NCBI GenBank assembly: GCA_030669305.1
Contig: DAOVDU010000011.1
Coordinates: 1-36,433 of the forward strand
Direction of reading: 5' to 3'
Origin: Candidatus Aminicenantota bacterium
Lineage (GTDB): Bacteria; Acidobacteriota; Aminicenantia; Aminicenantales; Aminicenantaceae
Length of the DNA: 36,433 nt
Below the pieces are notes generated by a model, which did not search any database, was not told the origin of the DNA, and was given only the letters and a program-made list of their open reading frames with translations. Below, one piece after another: positions 23,254 to 33,963 of the stretch. The position numbers and the translations under genes are program-made. Numbering within the stretch: the first letter of the stretch is position 1; each line of letters starts with the position of its first letter.

Positions 23254-24267
23254 ATGAATATGAAAACACGAGTTTTAATTATCTTTATTGTTCTCTCTTT
23301 TTTCACAACTCAAGCTCTAGGTAAAATAAATGGTTATATTTCTTTTGACTACTCAAAAGGCCAGAAGCAGAGTGATCTTTCGAATGGAGCTTTTAATAAT
23401 GCTCGACTGGGACTCATTTTTTCAGGAGATATTTCAACCAAAATAAATTATTTATCCGAGATAAGCTTACAAGAAGGGGGCGGAGTTGATATTGAACAGG
23501 CTTGGGTAGGTATTGGAACTTCAGAAGCTTTCAATCTTAAGTTAGGTCTTTATCTTGTTCCCTTTGGAAAATATAACCAATCCAACAGGGCTCACCAAAC
23601 ACTACTGATACACAACCCGTTGAACGTGAATTTTATCTTTCCTACAAGATGGAAGGATGTAGGAATCTTGGTGGAAGGAAGATCCAGAATTATTTCTTAT
23701 GCAGTATACTGGGGGAATGGCCTTTCTGAGAGTCAAAATTTGAGAGGGGGGCAGCAGTTTGGCGATAATAACGCAGATAAAGGAAAAGGAGGAAGGATTG
23801 GGCTTTTTCTGAGCAAGGGATTCGAGGTGGGCTATTCCTACTTCAGAGGGAAATTCGATGATGACAATAGCCGAAGCCTGATCCTGCAGGGATTGGATCT
23901 ATCCTGGATGTCTGAAGGTTTTCAAATTATGTCTGAGTATACAAGAGCTGATGTAGGAAATCCTGAAGGTTTTTCTAACGGGAAAGCTGAAGGTTACTTT
24001 ATTCAAGCTTCATTTGATATAAAAAACCTTCGACCTGTAGTGAGTTACCAACGAATAAAATATACAGATGATTTTCATGGTCCTGGTTTTATCAAGAATG
24101 TAGCTGCCGGAGAGGGAATTTTAATGGAAAAGAGCTGCTGGGCGTTAGGAATTGTGTATTTCCCCTCTCCAAATATTCTTATTAAACTTGGATATGATAT
24201 AAACCGTGAAGAGGGAGTAGAGCAAAAAGACAATATTTTCTCAGTCCAGATAGGTTTGAGTTTTTAG
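23254..24267 (+). CDS. Porin-like outer-membrane beta-barrel protein
   Basis: A signal peptide (MNMKTRVLIIFIVLSFF, cleavage likely after TQALG) precedes about 315 residues of alternating strand segments. The C-terminal strand ends in Phe (FSVQIGLSF). Phrases such as NARLGLIFSGDIS, IEQAWVGIG and LKLGLYLVPFGKYNQ resemble phosphate-selective porin O/P-like barrels. A TTG at 23209 and ATGs at 23242 and 23260 are alternative starts; I chose 23254 because it gives a compact signal peptide, but no strong ribosome-binding site decides it. Transport substrate unknown. It is followed by purA after about 100 bases. Confidence 0.7.
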   Translation: MNMKTRVLIIFIVLSFFTTQALGKINGYISFDYSKGQKQSDLSNGAFNNARLGLIFSGDISTKINYLSEISLQEGGGVDIEQAWVGIGTSEAFNLKLGLYLVPFGKYNQSNRAHQTLLIHNPLNVNFIFPTRWKDVGILVEGRSRIISYAVYWGNGLSESQNLRGGQQFGDNNADKGKGGRIGLFLSKGFEVGYSYFRGKFDDDNSRSLILQGLDLSWMSEGFQIMSEYTRADVGNPEGFSNGKAEGYFIQASFDIKNLRPVVSYQRIKYTDDFHGPGFIKNVAAGEGILMEKSCWALGIVYFPSPNILIKLGYDINREEGVEQKDNIFSVQIGLSF

Positions 24268-24269
24268 TC

Positions 24270-24298
24270 TTGTTTATAACATTGACTTCTGATAAAAT
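24270..24298 (+). promoter_or_regulatory. Possible sigma-70 promoter of purA
   Basis: TTGTTT (24270-24275) and TAAAAT (24293-24298) are separated by 17 bases, about 70 bases upstream of the purA start. An alternative -35, TTGACT at 24282, lacks a good -10 at the right distance. Confidence 0.35.
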
Positions 24299-24360
24299 TC
24301 ACTATCAATAGTATTACTTCCTTATTTAACTTAGTGAAAAAAAGCTAGATTATTTTCTAA

Positions 24361-25692
<1,332 letters not shown>

Positions 25693-25868
25693 TCAATACT
25701 TTTTCAGTTAGGAATAGTTTTCAATTGAAGAAAAACTGACTTCTGAGAAAAAATAATATTGTTTATTCTTGCCTCATATTCCTTCATGATTTTTATGGAG
25801 CACAGAGTAAGGATGAAGAGACGTTTAAATAAATTTAGAAGCAACAAACAAGATATAGTTCCAGTCCG

Positions 25869-27014
25869 ATGAAAAAAAAACCTTTGCAGTGGGTTGAGAT
25901 AAACAGATCGGCTCTCGTTCACAATATCCATCAATTCCGCGAATTAATCGGGGAGAAGAGGAGACTCCTGGCGATGGTGAAAGCCAATGCTTATGGCCAT
26001 GGAATTCTTGAGGTTTCAAAAATAGCTCTAAGAGCTGGAGCTGATTGGCTGGGAGTGAATTCTCTTGAAGAAGGGATTATTCTTCGTAAAAAAGGATTTG
26101 ATTGTCCGATATTAATTGTAGGCTACATTCCTCTTGATGGTTTAAAGGGAGCAGTTATCCATGATTTGCGATTAATTGTCTATAACTTTGAGCCTGTCGA
26201 CCGATTGGCCAGAATATGTCGACTACTTCAGAAGAAGGCTCTCCTTCATCTAAAGGTTGAGACAGGAACCTATCGTCAGGGAATCAGGGAAGAGGATGTT
26301 CTTACCTTAATAAGAAAAGTGCAGGAGTTCCCTGAATTAGTTATCGAGGGGGTTTCTTCTCATTTTGCCAATATTGAGGATACGACTGATCATACTTATG
26401 CTAAGTTCCAGCTTGAAAGTTTCCAACGAGTTCTTCAGATACTGAAAGACAATAATGTTGAGGTTCCGATCAAGCATATTTCTTGCACAGCTTCTGCTAT
26501 TCTTTTTCCTGAGACTTATTTTGATATGGTTCGAACCGGAATTGGCATGTATGGTCTTTGGCCCTCCAAGGAGACATATCTTTCCTGTCTTAGTCAAAAG
26601 CGCAAGCCAGTTTTCTTGAAGCCAGTACTTTCTTGGAAGGCAAAAATTGCTCAAATAAAAAAAGTTCCTCGAGGGGCTTTTATTGGTTACGGCTGTACGT
26701 ATAGAACAACCCGAGAGACGCTGCTGGCTGTGCTTTCTGTAGGTTATTATGATGGATATGATCGCAGTTTATCGAATCTATCTTATGTTTTAATCAGAGG
26801 GATGAGAGCTCCTCTTCGAGGAAGAGTCGCGATGAATTTTATCATGGTTGATGTAACAGATATTCCAGGGGCGAAGCTGGAGGATGAAGTGGTGCTCATT
26901 GGGGAGGATGGAGAAGATGTCATTTCTGCAGATGAACTTGCTTCTTTAGTGGGAACTATAAATTATGAAATAGTGACTCGTATAAACCCTCATGTTGCCA
27001 GGATTATAGTTTAA
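25869..27014 (+). CDS. alr: Alanine racemase
   Basis: This PLP enzyme interconverts L- and D-alanine for peptidoglycan synthesis. The PLP lysine is in MVKANAYGHG at about residues 36-45, the catalytic tyrosine of the second domain in GYGCTYRTT at about 273-281, and the conserved RGRVAMNFIMVDVTD at about 317-331. The Arg that contacts the PLP ring nitrogen is in MVRTGIGMYG. The usual DTGMNRLG block reads ETGTYRQG here. At 381 residues it is full length. The 176-base gap before it shows no gene. Confidence 0.94.
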   Translation: MKKKPLQWVEINRSALVHNIHQFRELIGEKRRLLAMVKANAYGHGILEVSKIALRAGADWLGVNSLEEGIILRKKGFDCPILIVGYIPLDGLKGAVIHDLRLIVYNFEPVDRLARICRLLQKKALLHLKVETGTYRQGIREEDVLTLIRKVQEFPELVIEGVSSHFANIEDTTDHTYAKFQLESFQRVLQILKDNNVEVPIKHISCTASAILFPETYFDMVRTGIGMYGLWPSKETYLSCLSQKRKPVFLKPVLSWKAKIAQIKKVPRGAFIGYGCTYRTTRETLLAVLSVGYYDGYDRSLSNLSYVLIRGMRAPLRGRVAMNFIMVDVTDIPGAKLEDEVVLIGEDGEDVISADELASLVGTINYEIVTRINPHVARIIV

Positions 27015-27089
27015 TAAGACAAAATCTAATTTTTGCTTGTAGATATATTGCCCTCGTAATTAAAATAGGAGAATAGAGGAGAAGTAATA

Positions 27090-27506
27090 ATGATTTACAG
27101 CGAAAAAGTCATGGAGCATTTTCAAAACCCACGTAATGTGGGAACTATTAAAAATGCAGATGGAATTGGCAAAGTTGGCAGTCCTATTTGTGGGGATGTT
27201 ATGGCTTTTTATATCAAGGTTAAGGATAACCGCATTGAGGATGTGAAATTCCAGACTTTTGGTTGCGGTGCAGCTATTGCTGTCTCAAGTATGGTTAGTG
27301 AGATGGTAAAAGGGAAAACCATTGAAGAAGCGATGAAAATAACAAACATGGATGTTGCAGAGGAATTGGGAGGATTACCCAAGAAGAAGCTTCATTGTTC
27401 AAATTTAGGGGCAGATGCACTTCATGAAGCCATAAAAAATTATAAGCAGAGAAAGAGAGATTTAAAAAAGGAAAAGCCAGAGAAGCCTAGGAGGAGTGAA
27501 GAGTGA
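27090..27506 (+). CDS. nifU: Fe-S cluster assembly scaffold (NifU N-terminal/IscU-type)
   Basis: This 138-residue scaffold assembles iron-sulfur clusters before transfer to apo-enzymes. The three conserved cysteines are visible in SPICGDVM (about 34), FGCGAAIAV (about 58) and LHCSNLGADAL (about 102). The sequence resembles NifU N-terminal domains more than E. coli IscU and lacks the ferredoxin-like and C-terminal NifU domains. A strong ribosome-binding site (GAGGAG) precedes it. No cysteine desulfurase is nearby. It overlaps nadA by 4 bases, so the scaffold is coupled to a 4Fe-4S enzyme. Confidence 0.92.
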   Translation: MIYSEKVMEHFQNPRNVGTIKNADGIGKVGSPICGDVMAFYIKVKDNRIEDVKFQTFGCGAAIAVSSMVSEMVKGKTIEEAMKITNMDVAEELGGLPKKKLHCSNLGADALHEAIKNYKQRKRDLKKEKPEKPRRSEE

Positions 27507-28408
27507 AAAAAGACAAAATAATAGACAAAATACAGAAGTTAAAAAAAAACCGGAATGCTGTTATTTTGGCCCATAATTATCAGATTGGCGAAGTCCAAGA
27601 TGTCGCAGATTTTGTCGGTGATTCCCTTGAGTTAAGCCAGAAGGCTGCAAAAATAGCATCAGATGTTATAGTCTTCTGTGGCGTTCACTTTATGGCTGAA
27701 ACAGCGGCCATTTTATCTCCAGATAAAACAGTGCTTATTCCGGATAATAATGCTGGCTGTCCCATGGCTGATATGATTACTGCCTCGGAGCTAAAAGAGT
27801 GGAAGAAAAATTATCCGGGAAGAAAGGTTGTCTGTTATATCAACACTAGTGCAGAAGTAAAGGCTGAGTGTGACATCTGTTGTACCTCTTCTAATGCCCT
27901 CAAGATGGTTGAATTCCTTGGTTATGAAGAGATTCTTTTTGTTCCGGATAAAAATCTTGCAGCCTATGTAGCCCGGAACACGAAGATAAGGATTACTGCG
28001 TGGGACGGATATTGTTATGTACATGACAAAATTTTAGTCAAGGACATCAAAGAAAAACAACGCCTTTATCCTGAAGCAGAAGTATGGGTTCATCCAGAAT
28101 GCAGGCCTGAAGTCATTGATCTTGCGGATAAAGTTCTTTCCACAGGTAAGATGATTAGGGAAGCAAATGAAACAAGAATAAAGGATATTATAATAGGGAC
28201 AGAAACTGGCATAATTTATAGATTAAAAAAAGAGAATCCTGAAAAAAATTTTTATCCTGCCAAAGACTTGGCTCTCTGTTCTGATATGAAAAAAATAAAT
28301 TTAAAAAATGTTCTTCATTCTTTGGAAGAGATGATATTTAAAGTTGAAATTCCGTATGATGTTAGCCAGAGGGCAAGAGGTGCTATAGAAAAGATGATAA
28401 GAGTTTAA
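27503..28408 (+). CDS. nadA: Quinolinate synthase
   Basis: NadA condenses iminoaspartate with dihydroxyacetone phosphate to quinolinate in de novo NAD synthesis and needs a 4Fe-4S cluster. Cysteines in NNAGCPMADM (about 86), CDICCTSSNA (about 124-128), HPECRPEV (about 195) and LCSDMKKI (about 265) provide the ligands expected of the family. The GTG start overlaps the nifU stop (GTGA), with AGGAGG upstream. At 301 residues it is standard length. nadB is not in the window. Confidence 0.95.
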   Translation: MKKDKIIDKIQKLKKNRNAVILAHNYQIGEVQDVADFVGDSLELSQKAAKIASDVIVFCGVHFMAETAAILSPDKTVLIPDNNAGCPMADMITASELKEWKKNYPGRKVVCYINTSAEVKAECDICCTSSNALKMVEFLGYEEILFVPDKNLAAYVARNTKIRITAWDGYCYVHDKILVKDIKEKQRLYPEAEVWVHPECRPEVIDLADKVLSTGKMIREANETRIKDIIIGTETGIIYRLKKENPEKNFYPAKDLALCSDMKKINLKNVLHSLEEMIFKVEIPYDVSQRARGAIEKMIRV

Positions 28409-28456
28409 GAAGCCAGAAAAATGGCTCAGTTTTGAACTTAGTATGTAAAAAAAGAA

Positions 28457-30580
28457 ATGCGAAAATTACCGGCAAAGATAAGAAAGAGAAATGGTTCCCT
28501 AGTCGATTTCGATGATCAAAAAATTAAGAGAGCTATCTATCGAGCTGCTCTCGAGGTGCTGAAAGAAAAGAAAGAGACAGAGAAGGTTACTAAAGTCTCG
28601 GTAAAAGGGGTCCTGGAAAAGATTGGCTCTTTATATAAAGATGAAATTCCTTCTGTGGAGAATATTCAGGATATTGTAGAAGAGGTGTTGATGGAGACAG
28701 GATTCAGTTGGATTGCCAGAAGCTATATTCTTTATCGCCAGAAACATCAAGATATCAGACGCGTCAAAGTTATCTATGGCGTAAGAGATGACCTGAAGCT
28801 TCCTTTGAATACTCTACTCGTTCTCAAAAAACGCTATTTATTGAAAGATAATGAACAAAATGTTGAGGAAAGTCCTGGAGAACTCTTCCAGAGAGTTGCT
28901 AAAGCAGTGAGTGAGGGAGAAGCAAATTATAGATCAAAGAACAAGAGGGAAGAAGTTGAAGAGAAATTTTTCCGGATGATGACCAATCTGGAGTTTATCC
29001 CCAATTCTCCTACTCTAATGAATGCGGGAACTCCCCTGGGACAGTTGTCTGCTTGTTTTGTTATTCCCTTAGAAGACTCTATGGAAGGGATTTTTGAAGC
29101 TTTAAAGAACATGGCCAGAATTCATCAGACAGGGGGAGGGACTGGCTTTGATTTCTCTAAGCTGAGGCCAAAAGGAGATCTTGTTTCTTCCACAAAGGGC
29201 AAAGCCTCAGGCCCTGTTTCTTTCATGAGCATTTTTAACCAGGCTACCGGAGTTATCGTCCAGGGCGGAAGGAGGCGGGGGGCGAACATGGGGATTTTAC
29301 GCTGTGACCATCCTGATATTGTTGATTTCATTGAGGCAAAACTCGAGGAGAATGCCTTTTCAAACTTTAATCTTTCAGTGGCTGTGACTGATGAATTTAT
29401 GGAGGCTGTAAAAAGGAATGATGATTTCGGGCTAATAAATCCCCGGACAGGAAAAAAAATAAAATCTGTAAAAGCCAGCGCTATTTTTAATTTAATTGTC
29501 TATTCAGCATGGCGTTCTGGAGATCCTGGCCTCGTATTCTTGGATGAAATAAACCGCCAGAACCCTACTCCAGAATTAGGCCGGATTGAAGCCACAAACC
29601 CATGCGGAGAGATCCCTCTCCTGCCCTATGAGAGCTGTAACCTTGCTTCTATAAATTTGTCGAGCTTCGTGAAAGACGGTACTTTAGATTGGGCACATTT
29701 GAAAGAGACTATCTGGTGGGGGGTACGGTTTCTTGATGATGTCATTGAAGTCAATAAGTACCCTCTGCCTCGGATCCAGGAGACCACTTGTGCCAACCGT
29801 AAGATTGGCTTAGGAGTCATGGGCTTTGCCGATATGCTGATAAAATTAGGTATTCCTTACAACAGCGAAAATGCAGTCCTGATGGCTTCCAAGCTTATGA
29901 GGCTTTTTCACAAGATGTCCATTAAAGCTTCTCAAGCTTTAGCCGAGGAGAGAGGAGTCTTTCAAAATTATGAACGATCCATCTATAAAGGGAAAAACCT
30001 AAGGTTGCGCAATTCTACAGTGAACACTATTGCTCCCACCGGGACGATTAGCATAATCGCAGGCTGTTCAAGCGGAATTGAACCCCTCTTTGCCCTGAGC
30101 TATGTCCGTAAAGTTTTATCTGGGACAGAGTTGTTTGAAATTCACCCTCTATTTGAGATGGGACTCCGTAATAGAGGGCTTTACTCAAAAGAGCTCATAG
30201 CTGAGATCGGAAAAAGCGGCTCGATTCAGAGGATTAAAGAGATACCTGATAAGTTAAAGAGGATATTTATCACTTCTTTTGATGTTCCTTCTGAGACACA
30301 CCTAAAAATTCAAGCAGCTTTTCAGAGAAATACAGATAATTCTGTTTCCAAAACAATAAATCTGCCTGAAGATGCATCTGTAGAAGATGTAAAAAACATC
30401 TTCATCATGGCTCATGAGTTGAGATGTAAGGGAATCACCATTTATCGCTATAACACAAAGAAGGGCCAGATCTTATCCTTTGCCTCGAGTTCAGAAACAG
30501 AAAGGGGAGAGGATACTAACTTCATAACGGCTGAAGCTGAGTATTCTGGAGGATGCCATTCCGGATTATGCCAATTCTAA
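28457..30580 (+). CDS. nrdJ: Class II (adenosylcobalamin-dependent) ribonucleotide reductase
   Basis: The enzyme reduces ribonucleotides using a B12 radical, so it works without oxygen and without a separate radical subunit. An ATP-cone fills about residues 5-100. The barrel follows, with the SACFVIPLEDSM active-site Cys (about 199), HQTGGGTGFDFSKLRP, the ATNPCGEIPLLPYESCNLAS block (about 383-402) carrying catalytic Cys and Glu, and NTIAPTGTISIIAGCSSGIEP. The C-terminus GGCHSGLCQF holds the redox Cys pair. At 707 residues it is a short NrdJ form. No cobalamin riboswitch was seen in the 48-base gap before it. Confidence 0.93.
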   Translation: MRKLPAKIRKRNGSLVDFDDQKIKRAIYRAALEVLKEKKETEKVTKVSVKGVLEKIGSLYKDEIPSVENIQDIVEEVLMETGFSWIARSYILYRQKHQDIRRVKVIYGVRDDLKLPLNTLLVLKKRYLLKDNEQNVEESPGELFQRVAKAVSEGEANYRSKNKREEVEEKFFRMMTNLEFIPNSPTLMNAGTPLGQLSACFVIPLEDSMEGIFEALKNMARIHQTGGGTGFDFSKLRPKGDLVSSTKGKASGPVSFMSIFNQATGVIVQGGRRRGANMGILRCDHPDIVDFIEAKLEENAFSNFNLSVAVTDEFMEAVKRNDDFGLINPRTGKKIKSVKASAIFNLIVYSAWRSGDPGLVFLDEINRQNPTPELGRIEATNPCGEIPLLPYESCNLASINLSSFVKDGTLDWAHLKETIWWGVRFLDDVIEVNKYPLPRIQETTCANRKIGLGVMGFADMLIKLGIPYNSENAVLMASKLMRLFHKMSIKASQALAEERGVFQNYERSIYKGKNLRLRNSTVNTIAPTGTISIIAGCSSGIEPLFALSYVRKVLSGTELFEIHPLFEMGLRNRGLYSKELIAEIGKSGSIQRIKEIPDKLKRIFITSFDVPSETHLKIQAAFQRNTDNSVSKTINLPEDASVEDVKNIFIMAHELRCKGITIYRYNTKKGQILSFASSSETERGEDTNFITAEAEYSGGCHSGLCQF

Positions 30581-30593
30581 ACAAGGTGAGAAG

Positions 30594-31238
30594 ATGAAAA
30601 ATGGAGAAGACAGAATAAATGAAGTCATCAAGATTTTACGAGAGTTTTACCCTAAAAGTATTGCGGCACTCAAGTTTAAAACGCCGCTCCAGATTCTTAT
30701 TGCTACGATTTTGTCTGCTCAATGCACGGATGAAAAGGTAAATCAAATAACTCCATCTCTTTTTAAAAAATATAAAACAGCCTCAGATTTTGCTCAGGCT
30801 GACCAGGGCGCGTTGGAAGAAGAAATCCGGCCTACAGGCTTTTTCAGAAACAAAACAAAATGTATTATAAATGCTTCCAAAAAAATAGTTGCAGATTTTG
30901 GGGGTGAGGTGCCGGATAATATGGATTCGCTCATAACCCTTCCAGGCGTAGCAAGGAAAACAGCGAATATTGTGCTTTCCAGCGCTTTTAAGAAAGCAGA
31001 GGGCATTGCTGTAGACACCCATGTTAAGCGCCTTTCCTGGAGATTAGGTTTGAGTAAAGAGAAAGATCCCGATAAAATCGAGCAGGACCTTTTAGCTATT
31101 GTCCCTAGAAAGGATTGGCTTGATCTTAATTACATGCTTGTCAATCATGGCCGAAAAATTTGCCAGGCTCGAAAGCCAGATTGTCCTAAATGTGTATTAA
31201 AACACATGTGTCCTTCAGCTAGAGAGTTTTTATCTTGA
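30594..31238 (+). CDS. nth: Endonuclease III (DNA glycosylase/AP lyase)
   Basis: Nth removes oxidised pyrimidines and cuts at AP sites in base excision repair. The helix-hairpin-helix with catalytic lysine reads LPGVARKTANIV (about residues 116-127) and the catalytic Asp is in VDTHVKRLSWRLG (about 139). The 4Fe-4S cysteines are spaced C-x6-C-x2-C-x5-C in CQARKPDCPKCVLKHMC near the C-terminus. At 214 residues it is standard length. It starts 13 bases after nrdJ and is probably cotranscribed. Confidence 0.95.
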   Translation: MKNGEDRINEVIKILREFYPKSIAALKFKTPLQILIATILSAQCTDEKVNQITPSLFKKYKTASDFAQADQGALEEEIRPTGFFRNKTKCIINASKKIVADFGGEVPDNMDSLITLPGVARKTANIVLSSAFKKAEGIAVDTHVKRLSWRLGLSKEKDPDKIEQDLLAIVPRKDWLDLNYMLVNHGRKICQARKPDCPKCVLKHMCPSAREFLS

Positions 31239-31249
31239 TATTGTGAATT

Positions 31250-31519
31250 CTAAAATTCAAATCCCAAATTCCAAATTACAATGACCTAAACCTGTTTTGG
31301 TTTAAGGTTGAATGTTAAATGTTTAAGGCAAGAATAGAAACTGGTTTAAGATTGAGTGTTTAATGTTTATGGAACTGTATGAAAAATATGAATACCTTAA
31401 ACCTTAAACTTTAAACCTTAAACCCGTTCCGGCTTACGATTTACGATTTACGGCTTACAAAGTTTGTTTTGTGATTTTGGTAATTGGAATTTGTTTGGAA
31501 TTTGGGATTTGGATTTTGG
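31250..31519 (+). repeat. TTTAAGG-rich dispersed repeat (family R2) with inverted ends, copy 2
   Basis: The ends are a 26-bp imperfect inverted repeat (31250-31275 against 31494-31519, 24 of 26 matching) made of CAAATCCCAAATTCC-type words. The interior matches 13737-13980 in the opposite orientation and part of 33745-33890. No clear target duplication was found. It occupies most of the 396-base gap before mgtE. The remaining 115 bases hold only a weak TTTACT/TTATCG promoter-like pair at about 31579-31606. Confidence 0.75.
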
Positions 31520-31634
31520 ATTTAATTTTATCCCCATAATTTTTTGAAGAACCGGAAAAATTAAATCGGCGATATTCGTTTACTGTTCTGAAAAATTATG
31601 TTATCGTGAAGGGCGAAAAACTTAGAGGAGAAAA

Positions 31635-32996
31635 ATGAAGGTACAGTCTCTCAGGATTGTTATCAGCTCAGCCAGAAAATTCATCAACATGGGTGCACTT
31701 ACGCATCTGTGGAACCTGGTTAAGAATTTTCATGCTGTTGATATTTCCTCCCTTATGGACCACCTCACTTCCAGAGAAAAACTGATTCTTTTTAACACTC
31801 TTTATGAAAATGGAAAAGAAAAATCAGCAGAAGTTTTAAGTGAACTAGATGCTGAAGATGCGGCACAAATGTTACAAGAACTTCCAATAGACCAAATTTC
31901 TGACCTCTTCCAGATGATTCCTTCTGACGATGCAGCTCCAATTCTCCAGCTACTCCCTGATGACCTGAAGGAATCCGTCCTGAGCGCTATGGAAGAGAAA
32001 CCTTCTGAAGATGTAATAGAACTTCTCCATTACGAAGAAGAAACAGCCGGCCGAATCATGTCACCTGACTTCTACGCTCTCAACGAGAACACCAATGTTT
32101 CCGATACCATAACAGCCATGCAGCTCGAGGGGCACGTCGAATCTGCCTTTTATCTTTATGTTATTGATAATCAGGATCATTTGGTTGGAGTTGTCTCCCT
32201 GAGGCAAATTCTGTTTGCCCGTCCCAATACTCCATTGAAAGATATCATGACCAAAGATGTTATAAGCGTCCACACCGAAACCGACCAAGAAGAAGTGGCA
32301 CGAAACGTTGCCGATTACAATCTTGTGGCCATTCCTGTTGTTGATTCCGAACATAAACTCGTCGGAGTCGTTACTGTTGATGACGTTATTGATGTAATCG
32401 ATAAGGAAGCCACCGAGGATATATATAAAATGTTGTCGCTGGATACAAGTGATAGAGTCCAGGACAGCCCTTTCACATCAATAAAAAAGAGACTTCCTTT
32501 TCTTCTTTTAAGTCTTTTGACAGCCTCGCTGGCTCCCTTGGTTGTCAATCATTTCAAAGGCACCATCGAACAGGTTGTCACATTAGCCGTATTCATGCCC
32601 CTTGTTGCTGCTTTGGGTGGTATTGCCGGAAACCAGACGATAGCCATTATAGTGCGCGAAATCGCTATCGGTCAGACTGAATGGATTTCAGCAAGAAAGG
32701 CTCTGTTAAAGGAAATTTTGGTCGGGTTCGGAAATGGCATTATTCTTGGATCCATTCTAGCTGTAATCTCTTATTTACTCATTAGGAACCCATACCTTGG
32801 TCTTGTCTTGGGCACAGCTATTATCATCAATCTTTTTGTCGCCGCTTTACTCGGCACTCTAATCCCTTTATTCTTGAAATTGATTCGCCTGGACCCAGCC
32901 CTTGGATCAGTCAACCTTCTCACAATGTGCACGGATTCTATCGGTTTCCTTTCTTTTCTAGGACTTGGAACTCTATTTCTCAGACACCTATCTTAA
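31635..32996 (+). CDS. mgtE: Magnesium transporter MgtE
   Basis: MgtE is a Mg2+-gated Mg2+ channel of the inner membrane. The N-terminal superhelical domain (about residues 30-135, with DAEDAAQMLQELP and PSDDAAPILQLLP repeats) precedes two CBS domains (about 140-260). A C-terminal set of five membrane helices follows (about 285-450), with the pore motif LGGIAGNQTI. At 453 residues it is full length. AGAGGAG precedes the ATG. No M-box riboswitch was recognised upstream, so control is probably through the CBS and N domains. Confidence 0.95.
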   Translation: MKVQSLRIVISSARKFINMGALTHLWNLVKNFHAVDISSLMDHLTSREKLILFNTLYENGKEKSAEVLSELDAEDAAQMLQELPIDQISDLFQMIPSDDAAPILQLLPDDLKESVLSAMEEKPSEDVIELLHYEEETAGRIMSPDFYALNENTNVSDTITAMQLEGHVESAFYLYVIDNQDHLVGVVSLRQILFARPNTPLKDIMTKDVISVHTETDQEEVARNVADYNLVAIPVVDSEHKLVGVVTVDDVIDVIDKEATEDIYKMLSLDTSDRVQDSPFTSIKKRLPFLLLSLLTASLAPLVVNHFKGTIEQVVTLAVFMPLVAALGGIAGNQTIAIIVREIAIGQTEWISARKALLKEILVGFGNGIILGSILAVISYLLIRNPYLGLVLGTAIIINLFVAALLGTLIPLFLKLIRLDPALGSVNLLTMCTDSIGFLSFLGLGTLFLRHLS

Positions 32997-33003
32997 TACT
33001 CTC

Positions 33004-33735
33004 ATGCCCCTTGAACAATCAGAAGCTATTGTTTTGCGGACATTTAACGTAGGTGAACAGGATAAAATTGTTGTCTTCTTTACCCAAGATAAAGGTGTAA
33101 TTAAAGGAGTCGCAAAGGGGGCGCGAAAATTCGGGAACCGTTTCGGAAGCAGTTTAGAGCCCATGTCACATGTCAAAGTCTTCTATTACGAGAAGGAAAG
33201 AAGAGATTTGGTTACAGTAAGTAATTGTGACTTGCTTGAGTCATTTTTTGAAATCCAAAATGTCCTTAAAACATCTTTTACTCTCAGTTATTTTTCTGAA
33301 CTCATCGAAGAATTTTTCCCCTCAAGGTCAAAAGAAGATATTCTCTTCCGCCTTTTACTCTCAACACTCCAGGCACTTGGAGCGGGTGGAGATTCAGACT
33401 TTTTGGGTGCATATTTTGAGGCATGGCTTTTAAAAATCAGCGGCATCCTCCCTAATTTCAAAACCTGCAAAAAATGCAAAAAGGAAATCACTGACGCTGG
33501 ATGGCTTTCTCCAAAAAAAGACGGCACCTTTTGTATTCATTGCACGCCACAGAAAAAAGAAGAAATCAGACCTGAATTAAACCAATTTCTCCAATGGATC
33601 AAAAAAACTCCCCCACCTAAAAAAAAAGAGCTCCCCTTCACGCCTGAGCAACTTATGCATATCCGAAAAACACTTCAGGCGATTATCATCTTTCATATGG
33701 AGAAAGAACCGAAATCCTTAAGTTGCTTAAAATGA
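33004..33735 (+). CDS. recO: DNA repair protein RecO
   Basis: RecO helps load RecA on SSB-coated DNA in the RecFOR path. The N-terminal OB-fold reads EAIVLRTFNVGEQDKIVVFF (about 7-26) then GVIKGVAKGARK. The C-terminal part has a zinc-binding CKKCKK and FCIHC pair (about 155-180). At 243 residues it is normal. A start 39 bases earlier, inside mgtE, is possible; the ATG at 33004 fits the family N-terminus. It begins 7 bases after mgtE, so the two are cotranscribed. Confidence 0.88.
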   Translation: MPLEQSEAIVLRTFNVGEQDKIVVFFTQDKGVIKGVAKGARKFGNRFGSSLEPMSHVKVFYYEKERRDLVTVSNCDLLESFFEIQNVLKTSFTLSYFSELIEEFFPSRSKEDILFRLLLSTLQALGAGGDSDFLGAYFEAWLLKISGILPNFKTCKKCKKEITDAGWLSPKKDGTFCIHCTPQKKEEIRPELNQFLQWIKKTPPPKKKELPFTPEQLMHIRKTLQAIIIFHMEKEPKSLSCLK

Positions 33736-33744
33736 TAAAGCTTA

Positions 33745-33890
33745 AATGACCAAAACCTATTTCGGTTTAAAGTTGAATGTTTAATGTTTAAGGGATAAGA
33801 ACTAAATGAAAAATATAAATACTTTAAACCTTAAACTTTAAACCTTAAGCTTATTCGTTTGGAATTTGTGATTTGGAATTTTATTTTTAT
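33745..33890 (+). repeat. TTTAAGG-rich dispersed repeat (family R2), copy 3, short
   Basis: This tract shares ATGACCAAAACCTATTTCGG, TTGAATGTTTAATGTTTAAG and CTTTAAACCTTAAACTTTAA with the other R2 copies and ends with TTTGGAATTTGTGATTTGG. It is about half the length of copies 1 and 2 and follows recO by 10 bases. Confidence 0.7.
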
Positions 33891-33963
33891 GTCGTTAAAA
33901 ATTTGATTGGGAGCGAAGCCATTCCAGAATACTTTCTGATCGCTACCCACACAAAAGGGTGGG

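Noticed and set aside
28409-28456. Cobalamin riboswitch ahead of the B12-dependent reductase gene
   Set aside because: The gap is only 48 bases and has no B12-box-like sequence.
31520-31634. M-box magnesium riboswitch before mgtE
   Set aside because: The leader is too short and A+T-rich, and no M-box core was recognised.
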